Counted from the first letter of the stretch, positions 10,862-26,875 are shown. The stretch: 64,000 nucleotides of DNA from Emiliania huxleyi CCMP1516 (GCF_000372725.1 NW_005201123.1:1-64000), one strand, 5' to 3'. A program made the numbers and translations. The notes: generated by a model not told the origin, from the sequence alone.

Positions 10862-12056
10862 CCCATTTGGTGTGTCCGTTTTATTTATTTATTTATGTCC
10901 TCCCATCCCTCCCTTGGGTTGTCTGTTATCTTTCTTTTCTTTCTTTAGCTTGGGTGAGTTTCATCATCGTCATGGCTGCTGTCTCGCTCGCTCGTGCGTC
11001 CTTGGAACTTGTGCCCGCCTCCTTCTCCTATGAGCTCGTATGCCACGTCGCCGCCTGTGTTTGGGTTTCTATGTTTGCGATTTGGAATTTGGTATTTGTC
11101 CAACTCTTTGTTTATTTATTTATTGCCGACTGCACTCCAAGTGCTCCGAACTCGCCCTCCCCGGTCGAGTTGACTCATCGCTGACCTCAACCGCCAAGCT
11201 CGAAAGGCGTCTTGCAGTCGCAGGATGCGCCAGCGCCCGGTGCTGCTTGCATACGTACCGCGACAGCCTCCGGGCCGCCATGTACCGTGACCAACAACCG
11301 GCTCCACGGACGCCGGCCTGGGGCGGCCAACACTTGAGCACTTGAGCACTGGATATCTACTCGAGTAGATAGGGTCGTTCCGCATGGTACGGGACCCTCG
11401 ATCGTCTCGCCCTCCCTCACTGGTGTGTTCATTGGGGGGGGGGGGGGGGGGTCATACACGGTACAGGATCGAGGTGCACGCCAACACTTCGAGAGACCTC
11501 GAGAACGCAAGCCCTCCCGTCGTCCACAAGAGAGCTCACACACAACACGGGCGCCCGGCGTGCGACTTCTTGTTTGATTTCCCACCGATCCCGCGATTGC
11601 GCGAGCGAGGTCCGGACACCGGAGCGCGGCGGAGTAGACCAATAAGCATCTTGCCATTTCGACCAAGCGCGAAAGCGGAAAGGATAAAGGAAGCTGACAC
11701 TGATGTAGTGACGTTGTATGTGGAATTTTGTCTCGAGGATGTGGATGTGTCCGGTTTGCGGCGGAAATTGCCGTAAACGGAAAATTATTCAGCAGAAGTG
11801 TGTGTCTGGCCCGTTTCGCCAGCGCCGATATAAACACCGATATAAGACACATGTGCATCTTTGCCTCACCCCTGCGCGAAAGCGAGCGCATCTCCTGGGC
11901 AGCACCCTCCCGCAGTGCCGACGGCCTGTATGTGTGCGTTCGGGCAACGGAGCCGCGCCTCGTGCCACCCTCTAGGGCCGACTCGGCGCGCCGTCGAGCG
12001 CTCGCAGTCGACGCCACACTAGCCGTGGCGGTCACGGCATAGACCTGCACCGCGAC
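10862..12056. other. Intergenic between ClpS and VPS35, repeat fragments
   Basis: No coding exon is supported. 10880-10960 shares TTGGGTTGTCTGTT with the repeat at 7620. 11127-11160 carries GACTGCACTCCAAGTGCTCC, seen again at 17810, 26845 and, inverted, near 30900. 11336-11482 is a partial copy of repeat family B (full copies at 31594 and 35088) interrupted by a run of 18 G. The remainder is unique. Confidence 0.5.
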
Positions 12057-16512
<4,456 letters not shown>

Positions 16513-16572
16513 CGCGTGACACACAGAGCGGCGGCCAACTCCAGCGCCGCGAACGACTCGGTGAGACTTGTC

Positions 16573-16692
16573 CTGTCGGTGAGACTTTTGTTCACAGCCT
16601 TGTTATTGAGAAGAAAATACCTCCGCTGGCGCTGTGCGCTGGCCTGTGAGGGGTTGAGGTGCGAGCCCTGGAGGCCCTGGGGATGGGGGGGT
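16573..16692 (+). repeat. Dispersed repeat family C, copy 1
   Basis: A block of about 110 bp with the sequence CCTTGTTATTGAGAAGAAAA, then CTGTGAGGGGTTGAGGTGCG and AGCCCTGGAGGCCCTGGGGA. Further copies are at 17964-18060 (same strand) and 29222-29330 (inverted). The copies are 85-95 percent alike by eye. No protein is supported. Confidence 0.75.
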
Positions 16693-17279
16693 TCACAGAT
16701 AGGTTGATAAGAAACAAGAAGCACACATCGCACAGACAGTTCACAACAACGAGTCGTTCGCGGCGGCGGGCTTGCGCGGCGCGCTGCTCGACGGGAGGCT
16801 GCTCTCCAACCTTTCAACAGTGTCCTTTACCTCGCTACTCTCGCTGCAACCGCCTGCGCCGCTGATGTGGCGTGGGGCCGCCGGCGGGGCTGCTGCCGCG
16901 CACGCCGCGCTGAGGGCCTCACCATCGTGTCCTCGCCGCGCCCGGGGAGAATATGTGTCGTCTGATGTGTCACTGTAAAAACGTCAGTTAATCGCCGCGG
17001 AGGAGCGTCAGTGTAGAGGCCGCTGCCTCTTAGAGGGGGTGGACCGTGAGTTGATGGGGGGACGCGACCCACCTCGCCACAGACGGTCCCGCGCCTCGCC
17101 ACTATGACGGGTGGACGACCGCGGCGCTCGTGTGCGTCTACCCGTCTTTGCTGCTCACACGCTCTGCACAGATGGCACAGCCTACTGCGTGCGGCTGCCA
17201 CAGCTGTGACAGCGATGGGCTCGCCCTCACTGGCCCCCTCAGTCGCCGAGCATGGGTGTGAGGTAAAACCACGCTACCA

Positions 17280-17405
17280 GCGCTTGGTCAAAACATCGGC
17301 CCCGAGGTCAGATCCTTCTACTCTGTTAGTGAAAAGACTTGTCTACTGGCTGGAGCCGAGCAGGAGGGCCCGGCGCACAAGAACCCCTGGTCAACTCACG
17401 GTCCA
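17280..17405. repeat. Dispersed repeat family D, inverted partner at 46798-46914
   Basis: The stretch with GGCCCCGAGGTCAGATCCTT, GACTTGTCTACTGGCTGGAG and GGTCAACTCACGGTCCACAC is found as its reverse complement at 46798-46914, with only a few changes. The pair is separated by about 29 kb. Confidence 0.8.
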
Positions 17406-17719
17406 CACCCCGCTAATGGCGCACGCCAGAAAGCATGTCTCGGGCCCTCTCCACTAATCGACGCGCTTGCCCAACGCCAGGCTAAGGAACTGTGGTGCGT
17501 GCCTGTCCACAACCGCCCACAATGAAAGAAAGAGCTGCGCCGCCCGTGCTTGCAGTCGTTGATTGCAGCTCCGATGGAGCTCTCACAGCTCGATCAAAAA
17601 GAGCGCCTTCGGCACTACTCTCTCGAGGTCTCGCTGATCTTTTCCATCAAGGTACGCGGGGCCAACCCTCGGAGACCCGTGTTTACTTTACGGCCCTTCC
17701 CCTGCGAACGCGCACCCCC

Positions 17720-17840
17720 GGGGCTAGGGCTCTCTTGCCCGCAACCCGATGCCAATCATCCGGCCCGCTGGGTGCGCTTCTGAGCTCCCCGGCCCTGGAT
17801 GTGCGGTTGCTGACTGCACTCCAAGTGCTCCAAGATCAAC
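17720..17840. repeat. Dispersed repeat family E, second copy at 26752-26875
   Basis: Both copies share GATGCCRATCATCCGGCYCG, GGTGCGCTTCT and AGCTCCCCGGCCCTGGATGT, and end with GACTGCACTCCAAGTGCTCC. Shorter pieces of the same end occur at 11127, 20609 and, inverted, at 30895-30955. Confidence 0.75.
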
Positions 17841-17963
17841 CCCCCGACGGCGAAGGGGCAGGGGCAGCAGCATTCCTGAGATTGCGTGTCGTCGATGTTT
17901 GTGTTTCGGTCACGGACCTAAGTGCCTCGCCTTCCTCGCAGGAGTAGCATAGGCGGCTCCGGT

Positions 17964-18060
17964 GGCCTTGTTATGAGAAGAAATTACGTCGTATGGCGCT
18001 ATGCGCTGGTCTGTGAGAGGTTGAGGTGCGAGCCCTGGAGGCCCTGGGGATGGGGGGAGA
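17964..18060 (+). repeat. Dispersed repeat family C, copy 2
   Basis: Second copy of the block described at 16573, here ending directly at the U-box relic that follows. The junction at 18060-18063 probably marks the insertion or truncation point of that relic. Confidence 0.75.
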
Positions 18061-18062
18061 CT

Positions 18063-18263
18063 ACCCGCGGGCGTAGAAGGCCCATCACGACCGAGGTGAT
18101 GAGCGACCCGGTGATGGCGGCGGACGGCCATTCCTACGAGCGGAAGCAGATCGAGCGCTGGCTCGCCACCAAGTCGACGAGCCCGATGACGGGCGAGGCG
18201 CTCGAGCATAGCTTCCTCACCCCAAACCACGCGCTGCGCGGGCGGATTCGAGAGTGGCATTGA
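18063..18263 (+). pseudogene. U-box domain relic (truncated copy of the ankyrin-U-box gene family)
   Basis: A frame of about 66 codons ending in a stop at 18261-18263 encodes most of a U-box: PITTEVMSDPVMAADGHSYE, then RKQIERWLATKSTSPMTGEA and LRGRIREWH. It is nearly the same as the C-terminus of the complete gene at 38332-40445. The first Cys-Pro of the U-box and the whole ankyrin part are missing; instead repeat family C abuts it. U-box domains act as E3 ubiquitin ligase modules, but this copy has no start and is most likely dead. Confidence 0.8.
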
Positions 18264-18468
18264 GCGGTTTCGCGCGTTCTGGCGGGGCGGAAAAACGTCG
18301 TCAAGCTAAAGGTTTGCCCCGGCCCCCGGGGAGCGGGGGTCGGCCACCACTGGGGACGTCCGTTACATGCTCATTTGAGGGGGTCGGGGGGTAGGGGTCG
18401 GTCGGGGGGGGGGGGGTCGGATACCCCTACCCTACCCGGAAACAGCTCGAATCCTAGCTTGAACTCAT

Positions 18469-19255
18469 ATGATGGCGCGCTCACTGATGGCGCGCTCACG
18501 CCGCGCCTTGAGCACACTACGGAACAGCATGATCGACTGCTCAAAGGTTCACGTCCGGCCTGACCGGCACGGAGGTCTCGGCGCCTTTGCCGCGTGCAAC
18601 ATCGCCTCCGGAGAGGCGCTCACGCATGCACGTGGTTCCAGCAACCGCCACACATCCACAATCGTTGACCACACGAGCAACACTCCGATGTGCTCTTTAC
18701 AGTCGCCGCTCATCATGACAGTCGCCGCCACGCAGGTTGTCGAGAAGGGCGTGGCGCGCGTTCTCACCAACGTTGACGGCAATGAGAACCCGTGCGCTGC
18801 GCCGCCCGTCCTCTGCCAAGCACAGCCGCTTACACAGCCAGTGGCTCCACCTCCCTGGGCAGGTACGTCTTCACTTGGTCGGACGAGGTGCCGCATCGGG
18901 CACCTCCGAGACACCACCAGCCGCGACGGGCACCTTCAAGACACCTCCCTCGCCTCTCAGGTGCCAAACGAGCACTGGGCCGTTGGCAGCGGCTGCGCGA
19001 CCTTTTACAACACCTGCGGGCACGAGGAGGAGAGCGCCGCCTCCTCCACCTACGACATATGCACCTACCTCATCTCCTAGCCTTTCTCTCTCTCCCCCCC
19101 CCCCACAGGCCAACACGATCGTCGAGCGCGACTTCGACAAGAACACCTTCCAGATTTTCGCCACCAGGGACATCCAGGAGGGCGACGAGCTGAGGCACGT
19201 CTACAAGTCCAAGGAGTGGCGAAACTGCTTCGCCTCGCTCAACATCATTATGTAG
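18469..19255 (+). CDS. Small single-domain SET protein (putative lysine methyltransferase)
   Basis: Five exons close in phase: 18469-18615, 18736-18791, 18863-18887, 18961-19035, 19109-19255, giving about 149 residues. The SET fold is visible from HVRPDRHGGLGAFAACNIAS through YVFTWSDEVPNEHWAVGSGC and FYNTCGHEEESANTIVERDF to FATRDIQEGDELRHVY. The usual NHS motif is replaced by YNTCGHE, and the DYG/YxY end by HVYKSKEW, so activity is not assured. SET proteins of this short type occur in algae and large DNA viruses. Introns are GC, GT, GT and GC; three of the four start with bases that mimic the next exon. The start may be the second ATG (18472) or that at 18529, just before the SET core. Confidence 0.75.
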
Positions 19256-19657
19256 GAGGGGTGGGTTGGGAGCTAGGCACGGCGCGAGTTGCGCGGTTCT
19301 GTTGCCAGCGGGGAGACACAGCAGGCAGACAGTCTCAGAACGATAATCCGCCGGAGGGTCATACGTTAGGGAGGCCTCCATACGCGGCGTACTGTTGTGG
19401 CCTAAAGTCTGCCCAGGTTGTGGGGGACACGATCCCGGCGTGAACACGACTAACTGACGGATCCGCTCCTGACAGTCGCACGCGCCGCGCGCGCTGGAGC
19501 GTGGAGGGCGCGTGCGCCACTGGTGTCTTTGTTTGAAGTAAAAAGTCGAATGACGCAGAGCGCCGTCGGCGTTGCGGGCCACGGACCGCCCGTCCGGCAC
19601 CGCTCCGGGACGGCACGCCGGCGAAGCACCATCAAGCTGCTGTACGGCCCCGGCATC

Positions 19658-19965
19658 GCCTCCCCTGGCTCTTACTGTAGCTAGACTGAGAGGTATTGTG
19701 CATAGTCGCTCTACAATCTACTCACTGACACTGAACCTCCCAGAGCTCGTCCCGGTCCGCCACGGCCATCCTCGGCCTCCGGCGGGCCCCCGGCCGCGGC
19801 GCGGTGCGGCGGCGTCACACACAATCCGAACGCAGAGCACCGGGACGCGGTCGGGCGATCTGAGGCCCAACTAGGCGTATGCATTGCCCATCCAGGGCTA
19901 TCACGTGGACCTATCAACAGGCGCCTGCGGCGCCGTGCTCAGGAGCTGCTGCTCCAACCTGTTCA
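19658..19965 (+). repeat. Dispersed repeat family F, direct partner at 47458-47760
   Basis: About 300 bp shared with 47458-47760. Common blocks include CACTGACACT, CTCCCAGAGCTCGTC, TCCGCCACGGCCATCCTC, CCGCGGCGCGGTGCGGCGGC, CAACTAGGCGTATG and CCAGGGCTATCAC. The copies differ by many substitutions and short indels. No coding frame is preserved in both. Confidence 0.8.
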
Positions 19966-20723
19966 CACTTTCGTACGGCACAGTAACGATAGTGATCTGG
20001 TTAAGGTTACTCTGTTCACGTTCACACCTCGTATCACCCCAATAGTGATACAAGAGGTAGCCTGCGGCCCTGCGCCAGTCCACCGCCCTTTATTGAGTTT
20101 TGTCGTGCCTGTGTCGTGGCTCCATAAGGCTCGTGCCAGTCGCGAGCGTTCTGGATCTGGTGGCGGGTGGCATGTGAGGAAGTGAGAGCACGACAGCGCA
20201 TATTTTTTCTATTTGCCAGTGCGCGCCAGTCCCGTGCCCCGGTAGAGCTGCCCCCAGCAGGCGTTTGACCAAAATCCAAATTCCCTACTCCAGCTGGGGC
20301 TGCCCTCGGACCCGAGAATTCTTTTTTTGACGAGGTGACTTGGACAACGCGACAACCCAAGAGTTGGCCGGGGCTGCAGAAGCAGCGTATCTCGGTCGTT
20401 CTTCACACGGCAATCGCAGAGCAGATTGTGAACGAGCTTACCTGTGGCGGGGGCGGTCGAGTGCACGGAGCTAAGTGCCTCGCCGTCCTCGCGGGAGTCG
20501 CTTGGCGGCTCCCGCAGTGTACCTGTACCTGTGTTAGTGCCAGTGTGCGCGCCAGTCCCGCAGTGTTGTTTTTGTTTGCCAGTCCCGTGCCCAGTGTCGT
20601 GCGAGGTAGTGCACTTGGAGCACTTGGAGCACTTGGAGTGCAGTCATTAATCGCACGCCCAGGACCGGGGAGCTAGGATTGGTAAAATTCTTTTTTCACG
20701 GCGTGTATTGACGGCATAGCTTT
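19966..20723. other. Intergenic, repeat family A fragments
   Basis: No gene is seen. 20090-20240 and 20505-20605 carry the CGCGCCAGTCCCGTGCCC core of family A. 20609-20640 is a triple CACTTGGAG repeat that belongs to the end of family E. Confidence 0.5.
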
Positions 20724-22963
20724 GTGGTGCGCGCTGCGCGCACCTCGCGCGAGCGGCCGCAACGGGCGCCCATGGCGTTGGTGTTGCCGCCGCGCATGCC
20801 GCCGGCCGGCGCGCGCTGCACACCGGCTGGCGCGCGCTGCACCGGCGCCGACGGCCGCCCCGCCGTCCCGTGGCTGCACGGCTGCTGCTCTGGCGGCGTC
20901 AAGGCGTGCGTTGCGGCGCCGGACTGGGGCACCTGGTGCCGCCCAAAGCTTGCCGCTGCGCGTGAAAACGCCACGGCCTGCTCGAAGAGACGGCCGGCTG
21001 CCCGGCTAAAGTTTGTCTTCACTGGCGTGCGGCAGCAGGGCTCCGTGCTGCAGCTGTCCGACCTGTCGCTATTCGACTGCGACGGCGCCCGGGTGGCGGT
21101 GTCGGCGGCCGAGAACCCGGGCGGAGCCTGGCCCGGGGCCCACCCGCCTTCCAAAGCCGTCGACGGCGCCGTCGGAGTCAGCACGCGCAGCACGGCAGCG
21201 CCGGCCTCGGCCGCCGCCAGGAGCCTCCGCAAGGGCACCAAGTGGGTCGACGTCAACATGGGGCAGCGAGGGCACGCCATCCTCCTCGTCACCCTCCGCA
21301 CGCCCGCCCCCCTCGGCGCGTACCAGCTCTCTACCGCAAACGATAGCCCGGCGGGCGACCCGGTCTCGTGGGCGACTACCGCGAGCCTTCTCACACAGAA
21401 CCGTCTCGGAAGTGTCCTGCAGGCGGGCGACCCGGTCTCCTGGGCAGTCTACCAGGACGCGCGCCCACACCAGGAGATTACCAGGACGGCCCAGTACTTT
21501 GACTTTGCGGGCGGGCGCATCCGTGGCGTCGCCGCAGCACAGAGAGCGAGGAGCGACGGCGGCGGCGACGGCGGCGGCGGCGGCGGCGGCGGCGGGGGCG
21601 GCGGCGGCGCGTCCTCAGAGGCGGCGGCGTCTCTCGGAGGCGGGCCTGTGCCGGGGGGGTCTGGTGCGGCTGCTGCGGGGTGGGAGCTGGTCCACTCGGT
21701 CGATGCCGCGGCGGCGCCGCTCGCCCGCTTCGCAGAGTACGCTCGCGTCCCGTTTGCCCGCTCGACTCCGTCGCGTGCCGCACTCGAGGCGCTCGCGAGG
21801 ATCGAGCGGGAGGTGGGCGACGCGGCGAGCCGTCGGCCGTCGCCGGCGTCGCTCACGCCGGAGGCATGGCCGGAGGCGCCGTCGGCGGTGTTGGCGACGG
21901 CTGCCGCGCGCGCCACCGCCGCTTCTCCGATTGCGGGCCACGCTCCTGGTCAGGCAGCGTCGCCTCCGCCTCCGCCTCCGCCTCCGCCTCCGCCTCCGCC
22001 TCAACTTCATCTCTTCGGTACGGTCCCGCCGGATGTGGCGCCCTACGTTGCGAGCGCCCTGCTGTTGGGAGGGCCGGCGCTCGCGCTCTGCGCGTCCGCC
22101 GTCCTCTGCTTGCGAGCTCTGGCGCCGGGGCCGCGCGCGAGACGCCGCATCAGGCGGGCGGAGGCGGAGGCGGCATCAGGAGCAGCTCGGCGGCGGTGCG
22201 ACGCGAGGAAGGGCGACGAGTACGCGGCGGCCGAGGAGGAGGAGGAGGAGGAGGAGGAGAGCGGGAGCGGGAGCGGGAGCGAGGGGGGTGAGGTGGGGGA
22301 GGGTGGGTTCGGATACCGTGGGGTAGGGGAGGGTGGGTTCGGGTACCGTGGGGGTAGGGGAGGGCGGCGAGGGCGTGACATGGACGAGGTTGTGGAAGTG
22401 CTCACGTCGGACGGCGGCTGGTACGAGACGGAGGAGGACGTGCCGCTCAGGCTCGCCTCGTCGGGCAGGAGAGGGGGCGAGGGCACGAGGCGCGGGCGGC
22501 GGCCGAGACGCGGCGTAGCCAAGGACGCAAGCCGGCGCGGCGGCGGTGCGGGCTGGCCGGCGAGCATGCCGGGGAGGCGGCCGGGGGCGGCGGAGGGCGA
22601 GGACGGCTCGGCGGGCGGGCTGCCCAAGCTGCTGCGCCTCGTGAGGAGCCTCGAGTCGAAGCTAGAGGCGCGGCTCGCCTCGCTGGCGGAGACTCTGGTG
22701 CGGAGGCTCGACGGTGCGCCGAGAGTCGCCGAGAGGAGTCGAGATTGAGCCGAGGTTAGGTGCGCAGGCTCGACGGCGCGCGTCGCCTGCTCGCTCGCCT
22801 CAGCCCGCGCTTAGCTCTCGCTCCCTCGCCTGCAGTGGCCTCCCCACCTGCCTGCTGCCCTCTGCGCTCGCCGCCGCGCTGCTTGCGCCGCCCCCTCCCC
22901 CAACTGCCCACCCCCCTACACTCGGCTCTCCTGCGCAGCGTTGAGCGTGAGGGCGTGGCGTGA
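20724..22963 (+). CDS. Single-pass membrane protein with a galactose-binding (discoidin)-like ectodomain
   Basis: The reading frame gives about 670 residues. Residues 90-260 resemble a galactose-binding-like (F5/8C) beta-sandwich: LQLSDLSLFD, HPPSKAVDGAV, KWVDVNMGQRGHAILLVTLR, LGAYQLSTANDSPAGDPVSW and TAQYFDFAGG. After Gly-rich and Pro-rich linkers there is one membrane span (about residues 437-465, VASALLLGGPALALCASAVL), then a charged tail ending in a short coiled coil (RSLESKLEARLASLAETLV). A 72-bp segment (21351-21422) is an in-frame GC-AG intron whose first 17 bases repeat the following exon start; removing it restores the domain. A second likely intron, 22698-22759, moves the stop from 22746 to 22961. 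The N-terminus lacks a clear signal peptide, so a 5' exon may be missing. Ligand unknown. Confidence 0.6.
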
Positions 22964-22970
22964 GCGCTAG

Positions 22971-23098
22971 GTCGGCGGCGCGGCGGCGGCGGCGGCGGCG
23001 ACGACGGCGAGTCGGAGGAGCAGCTCGAGGAGCAGTCGCTGCGAGAGTATCAGCGAGCGTCGCAGGGGCTCGACGCGGCGCTAGTCGCGGGCCAGGCA

Positions 23099-23193
<95 letters not shown>

Positions 23194-23507
23194 TCGCCTT
23201 GTGTTTGGTGTGTCTGTGTGGCGTGACTCAAGCAGCGTACCCGACTCTTCCCCGCAATCCGCCGCGTACCCACCCCCCTCCCTACGTGTTGCCGAATAGC
23301 TCGCTATTGTGCCTTCCCTGCTGGTGAGACACGACCACATTCGGGGGGGCCTTGCTACCCCGCCCCCAGCCCAACCTTTCTTCACCCCTGTGCCCTGACC
23401 AGGCGCCGCCGACCGAGCTGATCGAGGCGCGCGACGCGGCGCTGCCGCTGCTGAGCGACGCAGACCTGCAGGCCGAGTACCTACACACACACACACACAC
23501 ACCACCA

Positions 23508-23550
<43 letters not shown>

Positions 23551-24692
23551 CACACACACACACACACACACACACACACCGCTCACCCACGCGCACACAC
23601 CGCTCACCCACGCGCACACACCGCTCACCCACGCGCACCGGGCCTTGCACTCTGAATGCCGTCGGGCTCTTGTCTTTCTAGACGTCGAGCCGCGAGGGCT
23701 GCCTGGCCCTTGCCCCACCACCTCGTGTGTGTGGAGAAGTGCGAGAAGGGTGACCTCCCCCTTGCCTGACCGTAGGCCGAGTACGAGCGGATGACAGCCG
23801 TGTACCTCGATGAGGCGACGCCGCCACGCCTCCGTGGCGCCGCAGAGATGGGCCTTATCCGGCTCGGAGACTTGCTCGAGACGCCGCGGGTGCAGCGCGC
23901 GGCGGTGGCGCGGCGGGCGGAGGCGGCACGGAGGGAGGCGATGGCTGCGAGCGAGGCTGCTGCCGCGGAGAGCGAAAAGGCGAGGAGAGAGCAGCTGGAG
24001 CAGCGCGAGGCAAACGAGCAGGCGCCCCCACCCCACGCACCACCACAACTCTCCCCATATCTCCCCAGATCACGCCAGATCACGCCAGAGTTGGCATATC
24101 TCGCCACAGCTCGCCTAGAGATCTCGCCGCGGCTCGCCGTCTCTCGCGTAAATCTCTCGCCGCATCTCGTCGCACCGCGCCTAGATTTCTCGCCACTCCT
24201 CGCCACACCTCGCCACACCTCGCCACACCGCCGTCGCCACACAACCTCTCCAGCCGCTCCACCGCACGCCGCCGCGCGCGTCGGAGCTGTCCAGAGAGCT
24301 GCACAGAAGCGCGCGCGCACCCTCCGCCCGCCCCGTGTGGGCGCTGATCTGCAGCTCAGATCGTTTGACTCGCGGTTGCCTGCTCCTGCCCGCCCCCGTT
24401 TCGGGCAGGCGCACGCCCATATCTCCCCATATCTCCCCATATCTCCCCATATCTCGGGCAGGCGCACGCCCGCGCGGAGCTCCACTGGAGAAAGGTGCTC
24501 GCGGAGGCCGCCGCCGGGGCGGAAGGCGCGTCGCAGCAGGTGCGGGCGCTCTTCGTCCCACAGACACGTTGTCCACGCAATAGCGCTTGTTCACGCCCGG
24601 CGCTGTGACTGTCCCCACGCAGGCGCGCCGCTTCGCCCACTCGACGGAGCTGCAGCTTGTCCTGATGGCGGAGGAGGAGGTGGAGACACGGA

Positions 24693-24747
<55 letters not shown>

Positions 24748-25070
24748 CTCGCCCGCGCGCACCGGGCCTTGCACTTTTGATGCCGTGGGGCTGTCGTTTA
24801 GACGTGGAGTCGCAAGGGTCGCCCCCCCTACCCAGACTTACATCTTTTGAGACGGTTACCCTGCCTGACCTTACCTTAGGTGGGCCGGCTGTCGCACGGC
24901 CGCTGGCTGGCGATGGGCACCAGCGGGCTGCGCGGCGAGGAGATGCGCGCAGTGCTGCACGCCGTCACCCGCTCGAGCGCGTCGGGCGTCGCGGTGGCCT
25001 CCTTCGTCGAGCAACTGCGGCACAAGATTGAGGCGTTGCCACCTTCGCCGCCGCCGCCACCGCCGCCGCA

Positions 25071-25111
<41 letters not shown>

Positions 25112-25452
25112 AGCCGCAGCCGCTGACCACTGCTGCCGCACCGACCGGAGCGGGGCAGCCACTTGACGCTTGGGGGGCCTATTGCATGTGCGCGTCTCAG
25201 CCACCCCAAACGTCTATGCCGCCTCCCTCGCAGCCGCCGCCCCCCGCCCTCCTCGCGCCGCCACGACCCTCCCCGTCCCGCCTGAGTAGCATGCCGCCGC
25301 CGTTGCCGAGATCATCGCCGGCTTCATCTCCAAGTCCGGGCGCGGCTGGCGGCAGCGGTGCCCGTTCCTGCAGCAGCGCCATGCTGGAGGCCATCCGTGC
25401 CAACCCGAGGGGAAGGCTCCGAGCCGTCGCCAAATCAAAGCCGCTGCCGTGA
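22971..25452 (+). CDS. Coiled-coil, polyproline and WH2-like motif protein, putative actin regulator (5' end uncertain)
   Basis: Exons 22971-23095, 23403-23471, 23776-24021, 24462-24539, 24623-24679 and 24880-25452 keep one frame. The N-terminal part is a charged helix-rich region (SEEQLEEQSLREYQRASQ, then AEYERMTAVYLDEATPPRL and a long Ala/Glu/Arg coiled coil). After SFVEQLRHKIEALPP there are two proline-rich blocks, and the C-terminus SAMLEAIRANPRGRLRAVAK resembles a WH2 actin-binding motif, in which a short helix is followed by a basic LKKV-like segment. Such an order recalls WASP/WAVE-type nucleation promoters, but no VCA acidic end is present. The first exon starts in the middle of a codon, so an upstream exon is missing; joining to the membrane protein just upstream cannot be excluded. 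Introns 1, 2 and 5 contain (CA)n. Confidence 0.55.
23098..23190. repeat. (CA)n microsatellite at an intron 5' end
   Basis: About 46 CA units begin three bases after the GC splice site of the intron that follows GLDAALVAGQ. On the minus strand it gives only spurious Cys/Val frames. Confidence 0.95.
23480..23640. repeat. (CA)n microsatellite with 19-bp CGCTCACCCACGCGCACAC tail repeat
   Basis: Two CA arrays are followed by three copies of a 19-bp unit (CGCTCACCCACGCGCACAC). The array begins right after GCCGAGTAC, which is itself repeated at the start of the next exon (23776). Confidence 0.9.
24690..24748. repeat. (CA)n microsatellite in intron 5 of the WH2-like gene
   Basis: About 28 CA units inside a GT-AG intron. 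It is followed by GCTCGCCCGCGCGCACCGGG, very like the tail after the array at 23480, so the two intron bodies share an origin. Confidence 0.9.
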
Positions 25453-25968
25453 TTGGGCGTGTTGTGCCTGGTGAGCTGTACATACAATGCGCCTCCCTCT
25501 CCCTTTTCTCCCAGTAAGCTAAAAGTACGTACATAGAGCCAGCTTACTAGAGAGTCTATATACGTAGACAGAAACTGCTTCACGAGTTACTTACGACGAG
25601 AAGAACCTAGCTAGAGCCGTAGACAGGCTCACTCAAAAAAAAGGGCCCGGGGGGCGCGACCTGCACGTTACCTGGGTGCTGGGAAGCGCGGGGAGTCGGG
25701 CACCGGGCGCAGGGCAGCCCACTTTGCCGCGGTGCAACACCTCCAACCAACAGCAACACGAAAAGACGTATTTGTTCATTTTTTGTCGTTTTTTGTTGGT
25801 GTGGCGGAAAGACTCGACTTCTCGAGAGCGGAGTCCGCGGAAGAGGCTGCAGAGGACGACTTGAGGACGGAGCCGTGCCGTCTCATAATTAATGTAGAAA
25901 CCTTAATGTAGAAACCTTTCCAGACACGGCCCGAAAACTAAAATCCTAACTCCCGGGAACAACATGAT
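25453..25968. other. Intergenic between convergent genes
   Basis: No gene is seen. There is a 14-bp tandem duplication (TTAATGTAGAAACC, near 25890) and a short A run near 25635. The stop codons of two convergent genes flank the region, so it should hold both 3' ends. Confidence 0.4.
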
Positions 25969-26687
25969 TCAGTCCCCATATCTCATCGCGCGCGGGTATC
26001 GGCTCGGTATGACGCGGTCGCGCGGCGGCGGGCGGCACTCGATGGCGCCGGCCTCAGAGAGCGGGAGGATCTTCGCGGCCACTCGCGACTGCACGAGGCC
26101 GGCGGGCACGCAGCCAAACGCGTTCGAGTCGTGCGATAACGGGCCGTTGTCCCCTTCGACCCACACGTGCCCGCGCGGTACCCGCACCAGCGAACCGTCC
26201 CCGCACCGCGGCCGCACGAGGTCACCCTCGACGCCAATCACCTGGGGGAGGCGGAGGGCGCGGGTTGCGGACGGCACACTCCGCTCTTGGGACTCGGCGG
26301 CAATCGGTGGGGTGTGCTAGTCGCGCACCCGCTTAATGAGCACGTCGCCAACCTCGCATGGGGAGAGGAGCTCCACCACGTCGCCGCGCTCGTATGAGCG
26401 CGCCTGCGGGGCGGAGACCGCACGTCGTCGGAGGGCCCTGGCGAGGGTGCCTGGCGATGGCTGGGCTCGGGCGAGGCGCGACTGCGCACGTGCCACCGGT
26501 CGAGGAGCAGCAAGTCGCCGATGCGCCACCACGCGCGCGTGCTGTTCATAGTAGGCTGCATCGACCGACCCTCGGTTTGCCTGACGGTGCCAACGTACTC
26601 CTGGACGGCCAGCACGACCGGAACCCACCGCGCGACGTCCAAAAAGAACCGTTTGGACCTCTCTGACAAGCTGAGGACCTGAGTCAT
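25969..26687 (-). CDS. Mitochondrial inner-membrane protease / type I signal peptidase (S26 family, IMP-like)
   Basis: Exons 26687-26490, 26403-26329 and 26241-25969 close in phase to 181 residues, the usual IMP length. There is an N-terminal hydrophobic segment (VPVVLAVQEYVG), the serine box EGRSMQPTMN with nucleophile Ser42, and the lysine box YERGDVVELL...DVLIKRVIGVEGD with the general base near Lys90. HVWVEGDN and SHDSNAFGCVPAGLV are the conserved C-terminal boxes. IMP proteases cut sorting signals of proteins delivered to the intermembrane space. Both introns are GT-AG with GTG copies of the next exon start. A plastid or thylakoid peptidase is less likely because the DNxxxSxDSxxFGxVP box is of IMP type. 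Subunit 1 versus 2 is not decided. Confidence 0.85.
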
Positions 26688-26751
26688 GCCCCCGGGCGCA
26701 GCTTTGCTTGTCGAAAAAAGCGACCTTGCGGATGATGCGCGCCCCCCCCCT

Positions 26752-26875
26752 AGCTAGGGGTCAGGGCTCTCTAGCCCGTAGCCCGATGCCGATCATCCGG
26801 CTCGCTGGGTGCGCTTCTTAGCTCCCCGGCCCTGGATGTGAGGTTGCCGACTGCACTCCAAGTGCTCCAAGTGCG
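26752..26875. repeat. Dispersed repeat family E, second copy
   Basis: Partner of 17720-17840, in the same orientation, ending in the GACTGCACTCCAAGTGCTCC block. It is followed by a short direct repeat, TTCGGGACCCGGCTGCRTG near 26890-26935. Confidence 0.75.

Noticed and set aside
18469..19255. Viral origin of the small SET protein
   Set aside because: Short SET proteins exist in large algal viruses, but this gene has four introns of the host type and no viral neighbours.
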